Assembly (NCBI GenBank): GCA_033782935.1
Contig: JAWQEG010002446.1
Span: 1-64,000 of the forward strand
Reading direction: 5' to 3'
DNA length: 64,000 nucleotides
Origin: Petrolisthes cinctipes
Taxonomy: Eukaryota > Arthropoda > Malacostraca > Decapoda > Porcellanidae
Shown piece after piece: positions 54,019 to 64,000 of the stretch (positions are counted from its first letter, which is position 1; every line of letters begins with the position of its first letter). The translations under genes were made by a program, and so were the position numbers. The notes below the pieces were generated by a model. That model saw nothing but the letters and a program-made list of their open reading frames with translations, ran no database searches and was not told the origin of the DNA.

Positions 54019-54577
54019 AAAATAATGTAATGTAACATGTAATGTGTACCTACTTTAGTTGACTGTAGTTGCAACGACGATGACGACGAGTGGAAGTTTT
54101 GTTGGGGCGTTGCCTGACGAGGCGACGATGTGGTGAAGAGGCGACGACCGTGAAGTGACGAAGCGATGATTAGTTAGCTCGCACACTAACACACTAACAG
54201 TCGTAATTGGAGTGAAGATGATGATCGTTGACTTGCCTTTTACGAGAGAATTTACGTATAAGGAGGCGTCAGCGTGGAGGTGATGGAGTGATGGCGTTGT
54301 CCTTATGAAAGGATTTACGTAACAGGATCGCCGTAGTGATGAAGTGATGATTGTTTGTTGTGAAGTAGATGAGGTTCTCTGTAGGTCAGTTGCAGTTATG
54401 TTGAAGCAGGTGCCTCTTATAGGTGAAGAATTTGTGGTTTATCTCCGTTAGAGGTCGTAAGATTACCCACTGAAGAAATTACTTGAGAGAATTTACAAGC
54501 AGATTCCTTCAACTTGTCCTTGAACTATGTTAGTCACTGTACTCCCGTGAAGTCTTTACCTTGCAATTTTCTTTGTT
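54019..54577 (-). other. Gypsy element leader
   Basis: Between PBS and gag. GACGAYGA-rich and non-coding, with no other recognised feature. Confidence 0.55.
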
Positions 54578-54595
54578 GCAAAAACACCGCTGCCA
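54578..54595 (-). other. Putative primer-binding site of the gypsy-family element
   Basis: Minus strand TGGCAGCGGTGTTTTTGC, six bases inside the 5' LTR end, starting TGG. Weak support beyond position. Confidence 0.5.
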
Positions 54596-54601
54596 TCAAA
54601 A

Positions 54602-55180
54602 TGTACCAGTCCTCTAAGGCTTTAACTCGTTCAGGATCTGATACAGTACCTTAGTCTGGAGTTGTAGTCGTAGTAGTTGTTGTTGTTGTTGTGGTTGTTG
54701 TGGTATTAGGTAGCGAGCTCGGCGTCGTGGTGTTTTTAGGTAAGTGACTTCACAAGTTTCTTTAGGCTTAATTTATTTATACATACTTATCTCTATACAG
54801 GGAATTATATTAGATGCCTTGTCTTATATGACTGTATTTCTCTCTTATGGAGACAGTTTATAGCCCTGGGAGTCAGTTTAGGAAATCCTGCATATTAGTT
54901 AAACTACACTGCTTATATACATTCTCTATTGGGAGATGCTAGAGGGGGTGGAGTTATTTAAGCTCCACCCAATTCCCCTCTCTCTCTCTCTCTTGCTTTC
55001 TCTCCCTCTCTCTCTCCTCCTTTCTCTCCCTCTCTCTCTTGAGTTTAGAGATGACAGTGAGAAATTGGAGGTAAGATGTGTACCCTCTTGTGTTTGTTAT
55101 TGTAAGGTGGCGTCTGTTGTTTATGTTGCTTCAAGTGGGGAAGCTGTGGTGTTACCCTCCTACCTATACTGTACTGTACA
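54602..55180 (-). repeat. 5' LTR of the gypsy-family element
   Basis: 579 bp, matching 45872-46419 except for an extra segment near 54860-54895 (GGGAGTCAGTTTAGGAAATC) and a few substitutions. Confidence 0.95.
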
Positions 55181-57098
55181 ATAGCATCTTCCTATCAACC
55201 CTGTCATAAGCTTTCTCTATATCTAAGAAACATAGGTATAGCTTACATCCATCCTTTTTCTTTCTTTCAATCAGTTCATTCACCACAAACATATTATCTT
55301 CTGCTCTCCTATCTTTACGGAAGCCATTTTGCTCTTCACCCAGCACACTAAATCTCTCAATCCATCTGCACAATCTTTCATTCAGCACTGCACTGAAAAT
55401 CTTTCCCAGTGTGTTCAGTAGGGCTATTGGCCTGTAGTTTCTAAGCTCATTCTTACTCTTACAGCCTCCCTTATGCAGCAACGTCACTCTACATTCATTC
55501 CATCTCTTGGGTACTCTCTCTTCTTCCCACACTTTGTTAAACAACTCAGTCATCTTTTCAACCATAACCTCACCTCCATTCTTGTACATTTCATACGGAA
55601 TATCATCTGGTCCTGCGGCCTTACAATTTTTCTGCCTTTTCACACATCTTTCTACTTCTTCTCTGCTAATTCTTACATTCAGTTCCTCTGCATCCTTCCA
55701 TTCCAGTGTTACATTCTCTCCTCTTACATCAGTCACCTCACCTACACCTCCAATATTCTCCCAGAACTCTTTTATGGCCTTCCTCATTTCTTCTTTGTCA
55801 TTTATACATACACCATTTACCTTGAGACTGTCTACACTTTCAGTACTAGACATTCCCTCCCCTCTCATAAATCTGTACCATTCACGCCCACCTTCCAACC
55901 CCTTTTCTTTTAGGTTCTGAATCACTCTCCTTTCACATTTTACCTTTTCATCTCTATTCTTGCGCTTAGCAACTCTCTACTGCTTAACATATGCTGTCCA
56001 TGCATTCAGGTACTCATTCTCAGCTTCGTCACTTTCATGCCTTTTCTTTCTCAGCTGCCTACATGTTCTATTTAGTCTTTTTCGTTCTTTCCTTGCATTC
56101 TTAATCTCTTCATTCCACCATGGCTTACGTTCTCTCTTTCTTCCAAAACCTATCTGGCTAACTGCTGCATTTTTCACATTTTCTACAAATTTTTCATTCA
56201 CCTCGTTCACATCATGTAGACTTCCATTGCTCCAACTTCTTTCACTCAGGTCAACCTGGAAATCTTCCCAATTTACATCCCTCAACTTCCATTTCCTTTT
56301 TCTCTCCTTCACTCTTTTTTCCTTTCTCCCCTGCAACATACATTCTACCACCAGCATATTATGATCAGACACAACATCTATCATCCTGTCTTCATATATC
56401 CACATGCGAGTTACAATTTCTCTCATTCTACCATTTGCTAACATATAGTCAATTGCAGATTCTTGGTTCTTTGCACTCCACGTCACACGTCCCTCTGATA
56501 GGGTTTCATTCAGGTTCTCCATATCCATGTCATTTACAAACTCAACAAGCATTTCACCATTCCTGTTCATTTGTTCTCCTAATAAACCAATATGTCCATT
56601 CATGTCTCCTATAACAATCACTCTTTCATTTGCATACTCTCTTACAATCTTCTTCAATATACTGTACTTTTCACCATTCTCTCTCCTTGCTCTCTCACCT
56701 TCCACAGTCATGTATACTACTACCATTATAACTCTTTCATGCCTTTGCTGATTATTCATGCATTCAACTCTTACAGCTAACACGTCCTCACTACTTCCAC
56801 TGCTTCCATCTTCTAGTTCTTCAACTTTCAGATTCCTTTCTTTCCTGTGAAGGAAGGCTACTCCTCCTCCTAGTTTTTCTTGCTTTTTCCGTCCTTTTCC
56901 AATCATCACATACTCATTTCCCTCCATTCGTACCTCATCTCTCAAGTGTGTCTCAGTCAGGCCCACAACATCAAAATTCCACTCATTCAGTTCTTTGCAT
57001 ATATCCTCATATTTTCCAATTCCCCATCCTCTAACATTCATACATCCAATTTTCATGCATTTACTCGCCTGGTTGGTGTCTACTCCTCTCCTTTCCAC
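55181..57098 (-). pseudogene. LINE endonuclease and RT first half (copy C)
   Basis: 55977-57098: endonuclease with CMNVRGWG, VVGLTETHLRDE, VIVIGDMNGHIG and DVVSDHNMLVVE (SDH catalytic pair). A single in-frame TAG at 55977-55979 then separates RT entry KAAGPDDIPYEMYKNGGE, NYRPIALLNTLGKIF, NGFRKDRRAEDNMFVV and FLDIEKAYDRVDRKML (motif A), where the LTR element inserts. Otherwise open. Confidence 0.92.
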
Positions 57099-57116
57099 AT
57101 CTATGCATCTAGGTCG

Positions 57117-58130
57117 TCAAGCATTCGTGATCGGGGACAGCGACCTCGCCCTCACCCACTCACACAGCCGTCGTCCCATCCTTTCACTCCCTGCCTCATT
57201 CAGGTGTACTCCATCCGTCGCAAACAGTCTGTCCTCTAGTAATACTCTATCCATGTCAATGAAGCTGACGTTACCATTCTTCTCCTGCCTCCAGGTGATC
57301 TTCAGCTTCATCAGTTCATCATGTATCTTCTTATTTATTCTCTTTCTCACACGTTCATACTGTGGACCTTCCCGTGGTCTCCTCATCACTCCCACTACCC
57401 CAACACTCATATTCTTTCCTTTCACTGCCTTCACTGCTTCTACCACCTCCTTCACAGTCTCTTCTTCTCCAACTTCTTCCAGATCATTTCCCCCACCTTG
57501 CACAATCAGCATGCCATCTTTCATTAGTCTAGCTTCCTCCTTCACTCTCTTGCTCACCTGATGCACTCTTGCTCCACTCATACAAATCCGTCCGCTTCCT
57601 TCTGCATTCATCTTCACATGTAACCCTATATTCCTCTCCATACTGTCTCCGATTATTCTAATAGGGGCCTTCCTCATCATTTTCTGTCTGAGTACAGGTG
57701 GTCTTGGCCTGGGCTGGTCCACCTGTACAGTCCTCTCTTCTACAATTTCCACTTAATTTACCCTTTTTTCTTCTGTATTCTCCTCCGTCTGTACCCTCTG
57801 TTCTTCTATACCTTCCTTCACTGTCTGCACACTCTGGTCCTCTTTATCTTCCTTCACTGTCTGTATATTCTGGTCCTTTGTATCTTCCTTCACTGTCTGT
57901 ACACTCTTCTCCCCTCGTTCCTCAGTCTCACTCTTCCATTCATTCTTCGTTCGCTCTAGGCACGGATCACACAGATATACCACATTCTTCAGAGATAGCA
58001 GTCTTGTTTTTGTGCTGACCCCCACACAAGACATGTGGAACCATCTCTCACACCTCTCACATGCCAAACCACCACTTCTATTCATCACCCCAACCTAACA
58101 CACACCACAATTACTCACAGCAGACGCCAT
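57117..58130 (-). pseudogene. LINE ORF1: PHD finger, repeats, SGNH esterase domain
   Basis: From ATG 58130-58128 (MASAVSNCGVC), through one TAG at about 58095, then CERCERWFHMSC and YLCDPC (PHD-like finger). Next come about three and a half copies of a 12-13-residue repeat (QTVKEDKEDQSV type). A TAA lies at 57755-57753. The C-terminal 210 codons form an SGNH/GDSL-type esterase: RIIGDSMERN (nucleophile Ser block), QGGGNDLEEVG (GxND block) and DGVHLNEAG (D-x-x-H block). ORF1 proteins with PHD and esterase domains are known from CR1-like LINEs. Two in-frame stops, no frameshift. Confidence 0.88.
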
Positions 58131-58213
58131 CGATAATATATATACAATACTTGAAATCAAATCACACAGAAAAGGGAAGGAAGGGATACACACGTTGTCT
58201 TCACGCTGCTGCT
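58131..58213. other. LINE 5' UTR remnant or spacer
   Basis: About 80 AT-rich bases between two LINEs; nothing recognised. Confidence 0.5.
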
Positions 58214-58340
58214 GCGATGCGATGCGATGCGATGATGTCGAGGGATAGCCTTTACAACGGCACCTCTTCTGTCGTTTATTTGTTGCTGAGTTCCTTTAAT
58301 TTCTTCTCCCTTATTTTCCAGCACTTATAAAGATATTCTT

Positions 58341-58450
58341 ATTTGCGGAGAAAATGCCATAGAAAGAAATAGTCTTAGAATGGTCTAAATAAGTGAGTAA
58401 TGAAGGTAGAAAAACCGTACCCAATAACGGTAATTCATTCAATATTTACC
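58341..58450. repeat. 110-bp insertion identical in kind to the zinc-finger cassette block
   Basis: ATTTGCGGAGAAAATGCCAT...AATATTTACC is flanked by an 8-bp duplication ATATTCTT (58333-58340 and 58451-58458). The copy of this LINE at 37760 has the unduplicated site. The inserted sequence matches part of the ~165-bp unit at 30210-30330, 37020-37135 and 43690-43800. Confidence 0.88.
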
Positions 58451-58998
58451 ATATTCTTTTATATTGTCCAAACATTTTCCACTGTCGAATAACAACCCTC
58501 CAATGATGTTTTCCCTGCATTCGATATAAGGTTGTTTCAATTTTCCAATTTTACTTCTTTCTTCAACATAGCCAGTACAGTCAAGCACAAAATGTTCTAA
58601 GTTTTCTGGATCTGTTCCACACATCTTACATCCTGTTTCATTGTCCTCTTTTCTAAATCTTTTTCTATCTCCCAAGTTTAAAGTATTTGTCCTACATTTA
58701 AATATCACCACTGATGCTGGTGTTATTGTCATATAGTTCCTCTGTCATTCCCATTTCCTTTTTTCCATTTTCTGTAAATCTTTAGGGTAGTCTTACTTTC
58801 CATTTCCTCTCTCCAGTTCTTAGTGTCCAATTCATAAATCTTGTTTAGGAGTTCTTGCTTCTTCATGGTTTTTAGTTTATCTAAATTGATATCTAATGCT
58901 TTCATTCCCTCCTCACATTCCTTCATCCATTTATTTGTTCTATTATCCTTCAATTCTTCTACTATTTCGTATGTTAATTTGTTTCCTCCATCTATCAT
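58439..58998 (-). pseudogene. LINE RT C-terminal region (zinc motif)
   Basis: 58439-58732 has CKMCGTDPENLEHFVLDC; 58729-58998 is the upstream Lys-rich part. Very similar to 37711-38314. Confidence 0.85.
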
Positions 58999-59036
58999 AA
59001 TCCTTGTAAATATTGTAATTTTGTTCTAGTAATTTT

Positions 59037-59795
59037 TTATTTCATGAGTGAGGCACCCACTTCTCCTCTTAGTCCACTAATTGCTGTGCTTTTTTCTGCC
59101 TCAAGAATTGTTCGGTACACTGAGTTTACAATTTTTTGTAACGTATCTATTTCTTTCTTGTTATAATCCACCACACCAGTCCCATACAGTATTCCAGGCA
59201 ATGCCAGACCTTTCCACAAAGTTTTTCCAATCATTAGTTTGTTACAACTCCTGGCTGTCACTGAGTAGGTCATATTTGCTAGTTTCTTTGCTTTTTTTTT
59301 TTAAATATTAACTTTGTAATTCTTAAAACAGTCTCTCTTGTTTCCAATATCCACTCCCAAATATTTAATAGTCTCCACCACTTCTATCCCTTCTAGTTTT
59401 GCTGGTTGATTTTCCATATTGAAGATTATGAATTTGCTCCTATTTTTATTTAACTCTAACCCACATTTCCTGCTTACATTGCTCAGTCTTATAATGTTTG
59501 CTTTTGCCTCTAACATTGATTGTGAAAACTGCAGTCCATTAGATCCTGTGCACCCTTGGCGTATACCGCTTGTTATCTTTATCTCTTTTTCTATTTTTCT
59601 GCTTAAACACAGTTGTGTTGTATCATTCTGGTACACATCACTTATTATATCTATCATATTTTCATGTGTTTTTATTTTTTTTAAATTTTTTATGATCTCT
59701 TCTCTTTTTATTGAGTCGTATGCCTTCTTAAAGTCTATTGCTGCTACGATTAATGGTGTCTTGTTCTTGTAGCTTTTTTCAATACAGTACCTGAG
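59037..59795 (-). pseudogene. LINE RT palm with YADD deleted
   Basis: DFKKAYDSIKREEII (motif A, about 59735-59690), ITSGIRQGC (motif B, about 59580-59555), then directly SMLEAKANIIRLSN and LELNKNRSKFIIFN. The segment that should carry F/YADD is missing. 59037-59273 continues as GKTLWKGLALPGILYG. A frameshift lies near 59290. Confidence 0.82.
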
Positions 59796-60006
59796 TATGA
59801 GTATATTCAGCCGTTTTCTCAGTCTCTCGGACCACCCGCCCGAGCCTCGTTTGCTAGCACCCGAGCGAGGTTTGGTTTTCTCAGTGGTGTTTCTGAGGCC
59901 GTCCGAGCCCTCTTCCCGACCACATTATTGGAACACTCGGGCGCCCGGGCTCGGGAGCTATACCCCTCCCAGTGCTCGCCCGAGTCGGGCAGCCTGCACT
60001 ATAAAT
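59796..60006. repeat. GC-rich island with CCCGAG words
   Basis: Repeated GCCCGAG/CTCGGGC words in both orientations within about 200 bases, in an otherwise AT-rich area. It could be the terminal region of a DNA transposon associated with the Harbinger genes that follow, but no partner end was matched. Confidence 0.5.
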
Positions 60007-60420
60007 AATCTCTATTCCATAATAAAGCATATTCTTTCCTCTTAAATCTGTCAGAAAAGTACCAATAAATTTTATTTACATGATATAATGCCTGTAATTA
60101 GTATATTTTTGGATATACCTAAGCATTTACAAGAATATTGTGGTACCCTCACTAATTATAGCCAACAACAACAACAACAACATTCATCAGCCAACACCAA
60201 CAAGGCTGTGTCAAGCTGTCAACCAAATTCCAGTTAAATTCCTGCATCACCAGTTGAAAAACAATGGTAAATACTTACTAATTTCTATATATTCCATTCA
60301 TGAGATGATGAGAGTACAATATTAAGTTAACAGTTAAGGATACATTAAGTGATTTATTTATTTATGGTTATTGTGTACTGTAATCTTACTGTAACTTAAG
60401 GTATAAATCCACATTTTCAG
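60007..60420. other. AT-rich spacer before the Harbinger exon
   Basis: Contains (AAC)n at 60165-60180. A possible leader exon of the transposase cannot be excluded. Ends in the acceptor TTTTCAG. Confidence 0.5.
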
Positions 60421-61537
60421 GACGTCCTGCACGAGATCTTTGTTGGAATATTGGATGAGTTTGATGAGGAGGAGTTGCAGTCAAGAAGGTTGCCCCCAAT
60501 TGTACCATGGCATACCTAACGTTAACTTAGCTGAACACGAATTTGTTCAGAGATTCAGATTGTCCAAGGATGCTGTGAGTGACTTTCTTTAGGAAATCAG
60601 ACCTCGTTTGCCAAGAGTTGCTAATGGTAGAGGTAAGTTAAGGGTAAACATATAGTTTAGCCACAGAACAGGGAACTACAATTTCCCTTATAAGGAAAAA
60701 CAACAATCTATGAAAGAGCTGCAGATTTTCATACATATTTGTTGTTCTATTCATTTTTATCTATAATATTGAGTGGAAATCACTTTTGTACATATCCCCT
60801 AGCCAATAATTTTATGGGTGGGGAAAAATATATTATTTGGGATAATTGGAAATGAATAATTGCCAATTATTGTTATTATTCCAACCTGACCTGACCTAAC
60901 CTAAACTGAAAATATGAATAGAACAACAAAAAATATGTATGAAAATCTCTCTCTATATATAATATATAAAAAAAAAAGAGCAAGAAATACATACCGGTAC
61001 AGAGAATTCTCAGATATTTTGCTAAACTATAGCATACATTTACAAAGTTAAGATATTGTTTACTTGTTAATTTTCAGTACATTTTGTCTGCAGTGCTACT
61101 CAGTTTATGATATGTTTCTTTATTGTGCGTCCTTTTCATAATCAACATTTAAGTAACAAATTTTTTCTTCCATTGTCTTATAGGATGTAGTGTACCACAG
61201 TATCTTCAGCTTCTTGCTGCACTGAGATACATGGCAACTGGAAACTTCCATATATCAATGGGGGATTGCCTGGAGATGTCCACAGCATCGGTAAAGAGGA
61301 TAGCAACTGCTATTGCTCATCTGACTCCAAGATATATTATATTCCCTGGACAGAATGAAACGCAGATAACTGTGGAGGCGTTTCATATGTGCCTGGAGTG
61401 ATTGGATCCATAGACTGTAACCATATTAAAATCCAGAGTCCAGGAGGTAATAATGTCGAGCTATATCATTGCAGAAAAGGATATATGTCTCTTAATGTTC
61501 AAGCCGTGTGTGATGCCTCTCTAAAATTTTACATGTA
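60421..61537 (+). pseudogene. PIF/Harbinger transposase, 5' half with one intron
   Basis: Exon-like 60421-60632 ends AEHEFVQRFRLSKDAVSDFL, a stop, EIRPRLPRVANGRG, then donor GTAAGT. Intron 60633-61183. Exon 61184-61537 reads CSVPQYLQLLAALRYMATGN and RIATAIAHLTPRYIIFP. After a frameshift near 61380 it gives GVIGSIDCNHIKIQSPGG, with the first catalytic Asp, and VQAVCDASLKF with the second. These are hallmarks of HARBI1-like transposases. It is then cut off by a satellite, so the last catalytic residue is missing. Two internal stops and a frameshift mark it as dead. Confidence 0.87.
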
Positions 61538-61690
61538 AATCTCCATAATATCATTCATACTCTTTAAATTATAATTTACATATAAGTCCATAATATCATT
61601 CATACTCTTTAAATTATAATTTACATGTAAGTCTGCATAATATCATTCATACTCTTTAAATTATAATTTACATGTAAGTCAGCATAGACT
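61530..61690. repeat. ~46-bp satellite truncating the Harbinger gene
   Basis: About three and a half copies of a unit with CATAATATCATTCATACTCT and TTAAATTATAATTTACAT. Confidence 0.93.
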
Positions 61691-62485
61691 GTTTTCTTAT
61701 AGATATCAAAGCGAAGAGAAAAGTAAATGAAGAATCAGTGATTACAAGTATCTATTTTATTAAAGTATGTAATTTATATATGACATAATTCAGGATATTA
61801 TTATATTATACTGTATATGTAGCCCTAACTGTTACAACCAGTCAAGCGCCAACTACCCTAAAATTGAGTTATTAATAGGAATTACTTCTACAATTCCTCT
61901 TCTATCTAATGAACAAATGGATATCATCTTAGCTTGTATATAGACATTTCTAGAATGTCTGAAATACAACCGAGTGTCGGCGAGTGACAAATGCAGGCAG
62001 TCGACAAGTCAGTCAGCTGAAACAAAGATGTTGCTACTGCTTGCTAATTAATATTATTTACTTCGTGCTCTACGTGATTATTTTATTAGCCATTGGGAAC
62101 GCTTGCTATGTAGCATAAACACATTAATGTACATTTTTATTGCAAAAACAAACTTGTAAATCCATTTAATTATCACAAATCGTGGAAAAAAGATAATTAA
62201 AAAGAGAGGAAACAGGGAACGATAGCGATGCCCGCGGGCGCCAGGTCGGACCAGCCCAAACTCTCGTACTGCGTTTAAAAGATGTCTAAATAATTTATGC
62301 TTATACTATGTGTTTCACTGTATTATAAGGGAAGTGTTATTACTTCAATATTTCTTAGTAAAATTATGACAATACATCGAATAAGATACATAATTAATTA
62401 AAGTTAATAATAATAATTGTGAACTCACAAATTGCATGGGTAGGCAGTAACTCGAGTCAGTCAGACAGTCACACACTCACTGAGA
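61691..62485. other. Unique AT-rich sequence, nothing recognised
   Basis: No long frame and no repeat except a GC-rich patch at 62228-62250 (CCCGCGGGCGCCAGGTCGG), which might be a transposon end. Confidence 0.6.
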
Positions 62486-62489
62486 GAGA

Positions 62490-62730
62490 GTGTGCAGGGG
62501 TAGAGGGAGGACAAGGTAAATGGATATGGGGGATAGGAGGAGGATGGGTTGGTAAGAAGGGAGGATAGGGAACTCACAGGGGGATGGTGTGAGTATACAA
62601 AGTAGGAGGAGGATAGGTTGGTAAGGAGGGATGGTTTGGGTAGGTGGAGGATGGGTTGGTAAGAAGGGAAGGTAAGGGTAGGGGGAGTATGGGTTGGTGT
62701 GGATGGACATGGGTCGAGGATTGTATGGAT
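62490..62730. repeat. GGTTGGTAAGAAGGGAGG-type minisatellite
   Basis: Degenerate units of about 20-25 bp (GGAGGATGGGTTGGTAAGAA). Long minus-strand frames here are only repeat translations. Confidence 0.88.
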
Positions 62731-62734
62731 GACG

Positions 62735-63598
62735 GGAAAGATTGGGATGGTGAAATATGCGTGGGTGTGTGCATATGCACCAGAGGATGAAAAGAGTAGG
62801 ACGGGGAGAGAGGATGAGTGTGTTTTGGGAGGAATTGAATGCGTGTCTGAGAAAGATTGATAATGGAAGGAGAGTGGTGATGATGGGAGATATGTATGGA
62901 AAAAAGGGAGGTGAGGAAGTGGGAAGTATTGTGGGTAAATGGGGTGTAGAAGGAGTAAATGAGAAGGGTGAGTATCTGGTGGATGTCTGTGCTGAGAGGG
63001 GGTTGTTCTTGGCAAACACCTTCTTTCAGCACAAGATGATCCACAGGTATACATGGAAAAGAAAGGATGAGAGCAGAAGAGTTTGATTGATTATTATGTG
63101 GCAGTGGATGAAAGGTTAAGGGACCCTGTGATGTAGTCAGAAAATTGGAGGTTTGCAAGTCCTTCAAATTTTGCCACGAAACATCACCCATATTGAAGGA
63201 GCGTGTTTCGTGGCATAGTCAGGAGGAATCACAAGCCTCCAAGTTTCATACAAGATCACAGGGTCGATGCAAAAGTGGTGAGAGAAATTATCCAATGCTC
63301 CGACCATTTTGTGTTGTTGGTAAGGATGAAGGTTAGTGCTAAGTGGGAATATGGTAGGAGGGATGAAGGGGTGAGGAAAAAGAGGGAGGTGGCTAGTGGG
63401 AAATTAGATGAAGCAGAATATAGGGAGGAATATAAGAGGAGGGTGGGTGAGGTGCTAGGGGATGCAAGGATGGGGATAGGGGACGGAGTGGGAGTGCATG
63501 ATGTGTATGAAACATTCAAAACTTTAGTGTGTAAGACAGCAGCAGAAGTGGTTGGGTACAAAGGACAAAAGAGGGGAAAGAAAGGGAGTGCATGGTGA
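62735..63598 (+). pseudogene. LINE endonuclease fragment
   Basis: MVKYAWVCAYAP and, after a frame change, FWEELNACLRKIDNGRRVVM and MGDMYGKKGGEEVG (the G-D-x-N-like block), NTFFQHKMIHRYTWKRKDES and LIDYYVAVDERL. After the MITE: KVVREIIQCSDHFVLLVRMK (SDH catalytic block), then a linker to about 63598. 63600-64000 continues the linker in further frames (VKDAVENKKKAFRRTLQ). Confidence 0.85.
63122..63265. mobile_element. Hairpin (fold-back) MITE
   Basis: GACCCTGTGAT at the left and ATCACAGGGTC at the right. The arms pair imperfectly over about 60 bases, with GCCACGAAACA / TGTTTCGTGGC near the loop. It interrupts the LINE endonuclease frame between DERLR and DAKVVRE. Target duplication not resolved. 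Confidence 0.82.
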
Positions 63599-64000
63599 TC
63601 TGAAGAAGTGAAGGATGCAGTAGAGAATAAAAAGAAAGCTTTTAGGAGAACCCTGCAGAAAAATGTGCCAGAGGAGGTGAAAGAGGGAATACAATGAGCG
63701 TAAGAGGAAAGTGAAGAGGACGGTGAGTGAGAGCAAAAGGAGAGTGGATGAGGAATTTGGTAGGAAACTGAGTGAGAAGTTTAGAGAAAACAAGAAATTA
63801 TTCTGGAAGGAGGTGAAAAGAGAAAGAGGAGAAGGAAATTCTGGTAGCGTGAGAATGAATAGAGAGGATGGAGTTACTGTGAGTAGAAGTGAGGAAGTGA
63901 AAGAAGTGTGGAATAGGCATTTTGATCGGTTGATGAATGGGGGGACGGGAGGGGAGGCGGTGGTGACATGCATGGGGATGGAGGCAGGAGGTAGACGACA

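Larger units (their letters stand above)
45872..55180 (-). mobile_element. Gypsy-family LTR retrotransposon with wrecked pol
   Basis: LTRs at 45872-46419 (3' LTR in element sense) and 54602-55180 (5' LTR) both read TGTACCAG...CTGTACA. Between them on the minus strand lie PBS, gag, protease, RT/RNase H and integrase remnants in gypsy order. Flanking ATAA (45868-45871) and ATAG (55181-55184) are an imperfect 4-bp target duplication. The LTRs differ by a 31-bp indel and only a few substitutions, whereas pol has many stops and frameshifts. Confidence 0.92.
44290..58130 (-). mobile_element. LINE with PHD/esterase ORF1, split by a gypsy-family element
   Basis: Minus-strand order: ORF1 (58130-57117), endonuclease and RT first half (57098-55181), a 9.3-kb LTR element (55180-45872), RT second half and C-terminus (45871-44402), 3' UTR. 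Joining across the LTR element restores the reading frame. The LINE is damaged only by a few single stop codons, so it was young when the LTR element landed. Confidence 0.92.
58214..59795 (-). mobile_element. LINE, same family as 37660-39190, lacking the RT active site
   Basis: The 3' end has four GCGAT units and GATGTCGAGGGATAGCC, as at 37650. RT C-terminal region, part of the RT palm, and then the element stops near 59795. A 110-bp insertion lies at 58341-58450. Confidence 0.87.
62735..64000 (+). mobile_element. LINE (copy A/C-like family), running out of the window
   Basis: Endonuclease and linker on the + strand with several frameshifts, continuing past 64000. A hairpin MITE is inserted at 63122-63265. 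The 5' part merges with the minisatellite at 62490-62730. Confidence 0.85.

Overview
This is a eukaryotic nuclear sequence, most likely from an arthropod and plausibly a decapod crustacean. The reasons are spliced genes, an extreme load of simple repeats and minisatellites, TTAGG-like degenerate arrays (TTAGG is the usual arthropod telomere unit), and dense nests of LINE, Penelope, gypsy-type, Tc1, piggyBac, hAT and Harbinger elements. The species assignment is inference. No operons, CRISPR arrays or prokaryotic genes are present.

One conserved host gene is clear. The last six coding exons of PUS10 (tRNA pseudouridine synthase) lie on the + strand at 6115-6240, 7777-7966, 9852-9928, 10340-10497, 13338-13463 and 17281-17319. 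They join in phase and end in TAA. The earlier exons are not in the window. The most unusual feature is that almost every exon edge of this gene has been copied, together with its adjacent splice site, into the neighbouring intronic minisatellite: acceptor-side copies upstream of exons, donor-side copies downstream. Tc1 and Penelope-like elements sit inside these arrays.

Layout: 1-2995, a frameshifted LINE. 2990-6112, microsatellites and a 20-bp GGTTG minisatellite. 6115-17319, the PUS10 3' half with a deleted Tc1 element and a Penelope-like element that itself carries a LINE tail and a G-rich hairpin. 17776-27176, an LTR retrotransposon (gag-protease-integrase, reverse transcriptase missing). 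Its 5' LTR is split exactly at the predicted transcription start by an intact two-ORF LINE flanked by a 14-bp target duplication; its far end carries an inverted piece of its own U3. 27240-28860, hairpin repeats and minisatellites with one LTR-like insertion.

29194-44280 is a three-copy cassette with a period of about 6.7 kb. Each copy holds a C2H2 zinc-finger gene (minus strand), TTAGG-like arrays, a shared non-coding block and a LINE 3' end at the same site; hAT remnants follow in the first two. Copy B is an open gene of 11 fingers, copy A stops after two fingers and copy C has a one-base deletion. 44290-58130 is a LINE with PHD/SGNH-esterase ORF1, interrupted by a 9.3-kb gypsy-family element (45872-55180) that carries two MITEs. 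58214-59795 is a second LINE that has lost its catalytic YADD. 60421-61537 is a broken Harbinger transposase with an intron. 62735-64000 is the start of another LINE on the + strand, running out of the window.

The only likely functional protein-coding loci are PUS10, zinc-finger copy B, and the two ORFs of the LINE at 20889-26936.
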